Positions 59,983-64,000 of a DNA stretch of 64,000 bases are shown piece by piece. Below the pieces are notes generated by a model. That model searched no databases. It saw only the letters and a list, made by a program, of their open reading frames with translations, and was not told the origin of the DNA. Within the stretch, counting starts at the first letter, position 1. Each line of letters opens with the position of its first letter. The stretch spans positions 1-64,000 of the forward strand of contig DIUU01000005.1 in assembly GCA_002423145.1 (NCBI GenBank). Reading direction: 5' to 3'. Source of the DNA: Acholeplasmataceae bacterium UBA6150. Lineage in GTDB: Bacteria > Bacillota_I > Bacilli_A > Acholeplasmatales > UBA5453. Made by a program: the position numbers and the translations under genes.

Positions 59983-62553
59983 TTACTTGTTAACTCTTGC
60001 GTAAGCGGCTTCTAAAGCAGCTTTATAGATTGCTTCATAGGTGTTGATGGTTACATCACCTGTTGTCTTAGATACATAGGTAGTGAAGTAAACTTCAGGA
60101 GTAATGGTGTTTCCATTACCAGAGAATCCATAACGAACTAATTTAGCCAATTGTGCATCTGCCCAAATGTCATCGTAAGTTAAGGTCTGCATGTCTGCCA
60201 ATTCGTCAGCAGTCAATGCGAATAGTGAAGGTGCCAAACGATACCATGGGTTTGTCGATTGATAAACACCGGCAAGTCTGAATACATTCGCTTGAACTGC
60301 AACGTTGATTCTTTCAATACCTGCGATACCTTGGCTGGATAATGTTTGATATTCAAGACCTAGTCCACGGATGTGTCCGATTGGCATAGTTGCGCCAACA
60401 TAACGTCTTAGGTAGTTAATCATATTACCTGAAGCTAGGGCTGTCATTTCTGCCAATGCTGCTGCAGAAATCGCTGGAATCATTTCGCCATTATAGGAGA
60501 TTTGACCATCGATAAAGCCTGTAGGCCCATATAAATGAATATTACCAACGGAATCATTGGATGAATAATCGTATAAACCATCGACCAATGTCAATACTCT
60601 TGCTAATTTTGCAGTATCGGTTGCAATGTGTGCTGGAATACCCCAAGCTTCATTCTTAAGGGATCTAACGCCTTCAGAGAAATGGAAATATTCACCATCA
60701 CCTAACCAGTTGTTCACTGGAGGTAAAATCGCTTCAAAACGGTAAGTAGGATCTAATGTCTTCGCAGCATTGACATAACCTTGAGGGGTTGACGATGCGT
60801 TGTAGTCATAAGTGATGAAACCATAAGAACCTTGTAATAATTGTGCTCTGTGGTCAGTGTTTGATCCAGAATCAAATGTTTGAATGATCAATTGATCAGC
60901 AAACATATTGGTTAATTGTGTAACACCATCGATGGTTGCTTGTTGTGCTCTCGCATCGACAACGCCACCTTGTTGATTGAAGTATACCCAATCGTATCTG
61001 GAGAACATACCACGCAGACCGAACATTTCAAGTCCACGGAATAAGTTACGAATACGAGCTGCTTGAGATGTTCTAGGGAACATAGCTTCAACCGATGTCT
61101 TAGGTACAGACATTTCTCTGGTTAAGAATTGTGGGTTTGCTTTAACCACATGCATCAATGCGACTAATTCATCAACATCGTAAGCAGCGTCTGTTCCAAC
61201 GAAAACGTCAGAAAGTTTAGCATAACCTTGTGAACCATAAGTTGCTTGCATATAAGTTCTGAATGCATTCGCCATCGATACACCAGACTTATCAGGTAAA
61301 TTTTTAAGTGTAGTTAAAATGTTTGCTGTGTGTGCTTTAGTTACATTGCGAGTTGTGCCATCCGGATTTGCAACTTTAACAACCACATTTAGGTTTTCAG
61401 GTGTTGTGTTAGCAACAGTAAATGAACCTGTGTATGCAGCAGCATCAAACGTTGGAGATGCTACGTCAAGAATGTCTTGAACCCAGTCGATACGGACTAA
61501 GAACATTTGTTCGATTTCACCGAAACCATCGAAATAAGGGGTATAGTAAATACCACCATTTGCCGCTGTCATTGACGCTCTTACCGATGGGTTATCCGTT
61601 AAGAACTTGTTCAAGTTTGGCATAGAGTTTAAATACTTTGATAGGTCAACGAAGTTAGAACCCGATACACCATATTGTGTTAATTGTGCACCTGTTGCGT
61701 TTACTAGGTCTACAGTTGCGAAACTGTTGGTTAGTAATTCGTTGAATTGGTTGGTTGTAGTACTGTTTACTTTAGCATCTTGGAAAGTGATGTTTAACTT
61801 TTGACCAAGAGCTTCCCATACTGGCATCAACATACCATTAGTATATGTTTTACCATTTAATGAAACATATGGGTTGGTTTCTTGATAAGTAATCCCTCTA
61901 CCTTCATAGTTGATAGCTACTTTTAAAGTAATTGCTTTAGAAGGATCATCTTCAACCAAAGTGCCACTGACATTCACTTGGAATTGAGTGGTTTGTGCTA
62001 GATATGTGACTGTGATAACCTTTAAACCCGCTGTTAAGGAATCGAACCCGCTCACAGTAAATTCTGCGTGTGGTACAGCTACTTTAGAACCATCAGAGTA
62101 TAAAGCTTCAATGACCAAGCCATTTAAGCTCAATACACCATTTAGACCATAAGTGGTTTTTGAAGGTAAATTCTTCACTTGAATTGCAAGTAAAGTCACT
62201 GGGGCATCTGGGTCATTAACAACCACGACAAATTGTGTTGTTAAAGTGCCGACAGTTACAGTAATGGTCTTTAAACCAGGTGTAGCTGTAGAGAATCCAG
62301 ATACTTGGAATTGGTTCGCACCTGTTCCTTGAGTTAGAATCACGCTGGAAGCATCATTATAGATACCTTCAACTTGAAGTCCTGCTAAGTCTAGCGTTTG
62401 ATCGCCAACTTCATAAGCTGTTTTAGTAGGTGCTACTTTAACGTTGATTGCAACCAACGTCTTTTCAGGTGTGACAACTTGACCGCCACCGATACAGCCT
62501 GCTAAAACGAATAGTGATAATGCCGCTAGGATTATCCCAAACATTTTTTTCAT
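59983..62553 (-). CDS. Large extracellular solute-binding lipoprotein with two Ig-like repeats
   Basis: 856 residues. Lipobox LAGC. Two Ig-like repeats of about 85 residues each (about 30-115 and 120-200, each with K-T-x-Y and GLK-x-ITVT). The rest (about 205-856) is a LipO/YtcQ-type binding domain, the partner class of LplB/LplC permeases. Carries aromatic and acidic residues fit for a pectic oligosaccharide. The Ig repeats may hold the binding domain away from the membrane. AGGAGG site. Confidence 0.85.
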   Translation of the reverse strand: MKKMFGIILAALSLFVLAGCIGGGQVVTPEKTLVAINVKVAPTKTAYEVGDQTLDLAGLQVEGIYNDASSVILTQGTGANQFQVSGFSTATPGLKTITVTVGTLTTQFVVVVNDPDAPVTLLAIQVKNLPSKTTYGLNGVLSLNGLVIEALYSDGSKVAVPHAEFTVSGFDSLTAGLKVITVTYLAQTTQFQVNVSGTLVEDDPSKAITLKVAINYEGRGITYQETNPYVSLNGKTYTNGMLMPVWEALGQKLNITFQDAKVNSTTTNQFNELLTNSFATVDLVNATGAQLTQYGVSGSNFVDLSKYLNSMPNLNKFLTDNPSVRASMTAANGGIYYTPYFDGFGEIEQMFLVRIDWVQDILDVASPTFDAAAYTGSFTVANTTPENLNVVVKVANPDGTTRNVTKAHTANILTTLKNLPDKSGVSMANAFRTYMQATYGSQGYAKLSDVFVGTDAAYDVDELVALMHVVKANPQFLTREMSVPKTSVEAMFPRTSQAARIRNLFRGLEMFGLRGMFSRYDWVYFNQQGGVVDARAQQATIDGVTQLTNMFADQLIIQTFDSGSNTDHRAQLLQGSYGFITYDYNASSTPQGYVNAAKTLDPTYRFEAILPPVNNWLGDGEYFHFSEGVRSLKNEAWGIPAHIATDTAKLARVLTLVDGLYDYSSNDSVGNIHLYGPTGFIDGQISYNGEMIPAISAAALAEMTALASGNMINYLRRYVGATMPIGHIRGLGLEYQTLSSQGIAGIERINVAVQANVFRLAGVYQSTNPWYRLAPSLFALTADELADMQTLTYDDIWADAQLAKLVRYGFSGNGNTITPEVYFTTYVSKTTGDVTINTYEAIYKAALEAAYARVNK

Positions 62554-62573
62554 ACTTTTCTTCCTCCTCTTTC

Positions 62574-63437
62574 TTATTCTTTAACCCCACCAACGTTGAC
62601 CCCTTTTGCGAAATACTTTTGCAAATATGGGTAGACAACGATGATTGGGATAATAGACATAACAATCATTGCGTACATATACGAATACGGTGAATAAGGG
62701 GTATTCGTAATCGATGCGTTTTCATCCATCAAGTATTCACTTAAATACTTACGTAGATGAACTTGAAGCGGATGTTCGACGTTCCAGTTGACAAGCACTA
62801 GGTTCCAGAAATACCCATTCCAACGCGATAATGCATAGAATAAGGTAACCGTTGCGAGTGCACTTTTGGACATCGGTAAATATACATTGGTGAGAACTTG
62901 AAATTCATTGGCACCATCGACGATGGCTGCTTCTTCAATTTCTTTGGAAACCCCACTAAAATAGTTTCTTAATAAGATAACGTTAAAGGCTTGAACACCA
63001 AACCCATATATAATTCCCCATCGGTAATCGACTCCAAACATCTTATAGTTTAAAAAGGTTGGGATCATCCCTGCGGAAAACCACATCGTAAATACAATTA
63101 AGAAGTTAATTTGTCTTCTAAATACCAATCTGGACTTCGAGAGTGCATAGGCTGCAGCAATCGACATAGCCATCGAGAATATCGTTCCGAAGAAGGTATA
63201 GAACAATGTGTTTGTATACGCAATCCAGAAGCCTTTATCTGATAATACTGCGATTAATGCGTCCATTTGGAAATCGACTGGCCAAAATATAACACGGCCT
63301 TGTTCAAATGCTAATTTACCCGATACCGATGCTGATATGGTGTAAATGAAGGGGTATAAGGCAGCGATAGCGAATAAGGTAACCAACACATACGCTATGA
63401 CTTTAAAAATAACTTCTGTGACATCTAATCTTCGCAT
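62574..63437 (-). CDS. lplC: ABC permease, LplC/YtcP type
   Basis: 287 residues, six helices. EAA loop EIEEAAIVDGANEFQVLTN (about 180-198). C-terminus QKYFAKGVNVGGVKE is typical of this permease family, used for rhamnogalacturonan and oligogalacturonide import. AAGGAG site. Eleven bases from the upstream permease gene. Confidence 0.9.
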   Translation of the reverse strand: MRRLDVTEVIFKVIAYVLVTLFAIAALYPFIYTISASVSGKLAFEQGRVIFWPVDFQMDALIAVLSDKGFWIAYTNTLFYTFFGTIFSMAMSIAAAYALSKSRLVFRRQINFLIVFTMWFSAGMIPTFLNYKMFGVDYRWGIIYGFGVQAFNVILLRNYFSGVSKEIEEAAIVDGANEFQVLTNVYLPMSKSALATVTLFYALSRWNGYFWNLVLVNWNVEHPLQVHLRKYLSEYLMDENASITNTPYSPYSYMYAMIVMSIIPIIVVYPYLQKYFAKGVNVGGVKE

Positions 63438-63448
63438 AGGGGTTCTCC

Positions 63449-64000
63449 TTAGAATAATGACGTGTCAGATACACGTTTCGAAATAAAGTTCGCACCTAAT
63501 ACTAGGAACATAGCGATAATCGAGTTAAATAAGTCGGCTGCGGCAGCGGTATTCAATGAAATCGACTGTCCACCCATCAATCCCCCAATACGGGTGACGA
63601 ATGTCGAGATGACATCGGCAGTCTCATAGGTTTGAACATTGTACAATAGAATGATTTTTTCGTAGCCAACGGACAATATTTCACCGATGCGCAAAATCAA
63701 CATGATGGTCAACGTCGGTGCCATACCTGGCAATGTGACATAACGAATTTGTGCTAGCTTGTTCGCACCATCGATGCGTGCTGCTTCATAATTGGTTGGA
63801 CTGATTGACATGATGGCTGCGAAATAGACGATGGATCCATAACCAGCACCTTCCCAAATACCAGAGATAATATATATCGATCGGAAATATTGAGGGTCAT
63901 GTAACATCCGTGTTGTAGCACTGATGAGTCCCATATTTTGGAGTAATGTGGTTAAAACCCCTGGGGCTTGATGTGGTTCATTGCCTTCAAATAACATTAA
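63449..64000 (-). CDS. lplB: ABC permease, LplB type (partial, runs off the window)
   Basis: The last 184 codons of a permease whose start lies beyond the right edge; the frame stays open at 64000. EAA loop YEAARIDGANKLAQIRYV. A C-terminal end with ISKRVSDTSLF fits LplB. Partner of LplC. Confidence 0.88.
   Translation of the reverse strand, partial: LMLFEGNEPHQAPGVLTTLLQNMGLISATTRMLHDPQYFRSIYIISGIWEGAGYGSIVYFAAIMSISPTNYEAARIDGANKLAQIRYVTLPGMAPTLTIMLILRIGEILSVGYEKIILLYNVQTYETADVISTFVTRIGGLMGGQSISLNTAAAADLFNSIIAMFLVLGANFISKRVSDTSLF

Noticed and set aside
1..64000. CRISPR arrays, tRNA and rRNA genes
   Set aside because: I looked for regular spaced repeats, CCA-ended cloverleaf patterns and rRNA signatures and saw none; a tRNAscan or Infernal run would settle this.

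Overview
The window comes from an AT-rich, low-GC Gram-positive-type genome. The best fit is a wall-less Mollicute of the Acholeplasma group (Acholeplasmataceae or a near relative). Reasons: TGA is used as a normal stop and Trp is read from TGG, so the code is not that of Mycoplasma; no cell-wall genes appear; exported proteins are mostly lipoproteins with a lipobox Cys; strong AGGAGG-type ribosome sites are common; and housekeeping blocks (infC-rpmI-rplT, parE-parC, hemW-xer-deoB) are of Firmicute/Mollicute type. The two large plant polysaccharide loci suggest a plant- or plant-debris-associated life. This placement is inference; no rRNA or tRNA gene lies in the window.

Layout. 1-3.1 kb: a two-repeat lipoprotein that may carry covalent flavin, and lepA. 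3.1-16 kb (+ strand): a beta-1,4-galactan locus with an AraC regulator, a surface GH53 endo-galactanase, a cytoplasmic GH2 beta-galactosidase, an ABC importer (binding lipoprotein and two permeases, no ATPase), then galK-galM-galT. 16-20.4 kb: hemW, a tyrosine recombinase, deoB and a coiled-coil membrane protein. 20.5-25 kb (- strand): pyruvate kinase, asparaginase, a gene-free gap of about 0.9 kb, and a Fic-like protein without the catalytic motif. 25-31.5 kb: a TGS/uridine-kinase-like protein, parC and parE. 31.6-34.7 kb: plsY, a small AAA ATPase, a membrane protein, a YneF-like protein and a 55-residue 2[4Fe-4S] ferredoxin. 34.7-42.4 kb (- strand): rsmD, a second degenerate Fic protein, a DEAD-box helicase, a 6S-like RNA candidate, galU, a large membrane protein, and infC-rpmI-rplT, where L20 carries an extra Rho_N-like domain and infC starts at AUU. 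42.4-45 kb: a tightly overlapped four-gene operon (exported beta-rich protein, anchored partner, ABC ATPase, membrane protein) of unknown function. 45-49.8 kb: an M24 aminopeptidase, phosphoglucomutase, and coaX with an S-component-like transporter. 49.8-64 kb (- strand): a long pectin/oligogalacturonide operon that runs off the right edge.

How the parts fit. The right-hand operon imports oligogalacturonides (two LplB/LplC-type permeases, a large binding lipoprotein, an MsmX-type ATPase), cuts them inside the cell with a GH28 enzyme, and sends the sugar acids through KduI, KduD, KdgK and KdgA to pyruvate and glyceraldehyde 3-phosphate. The left-hand locus handles the galactan side chains of the same pectin (rhamnogalacturonan I) and feeds galactose into the Leloir pathway, with galU in the same window. 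The galactan importer has no ATPase, so the MsmX-type ATPase of the pectin operon is a candidate to power both. cre-like operators sit upstream of the galactan locus, as expected for catabolite control.

Least explained: the four-gene ABC operon at 42.4-45 kb, the four unknown membrane proteins inside the pectin transporter operon, the two inactive-looking Fic proteins, the L20 fusion, and the structured RNA upstream of the helicase.
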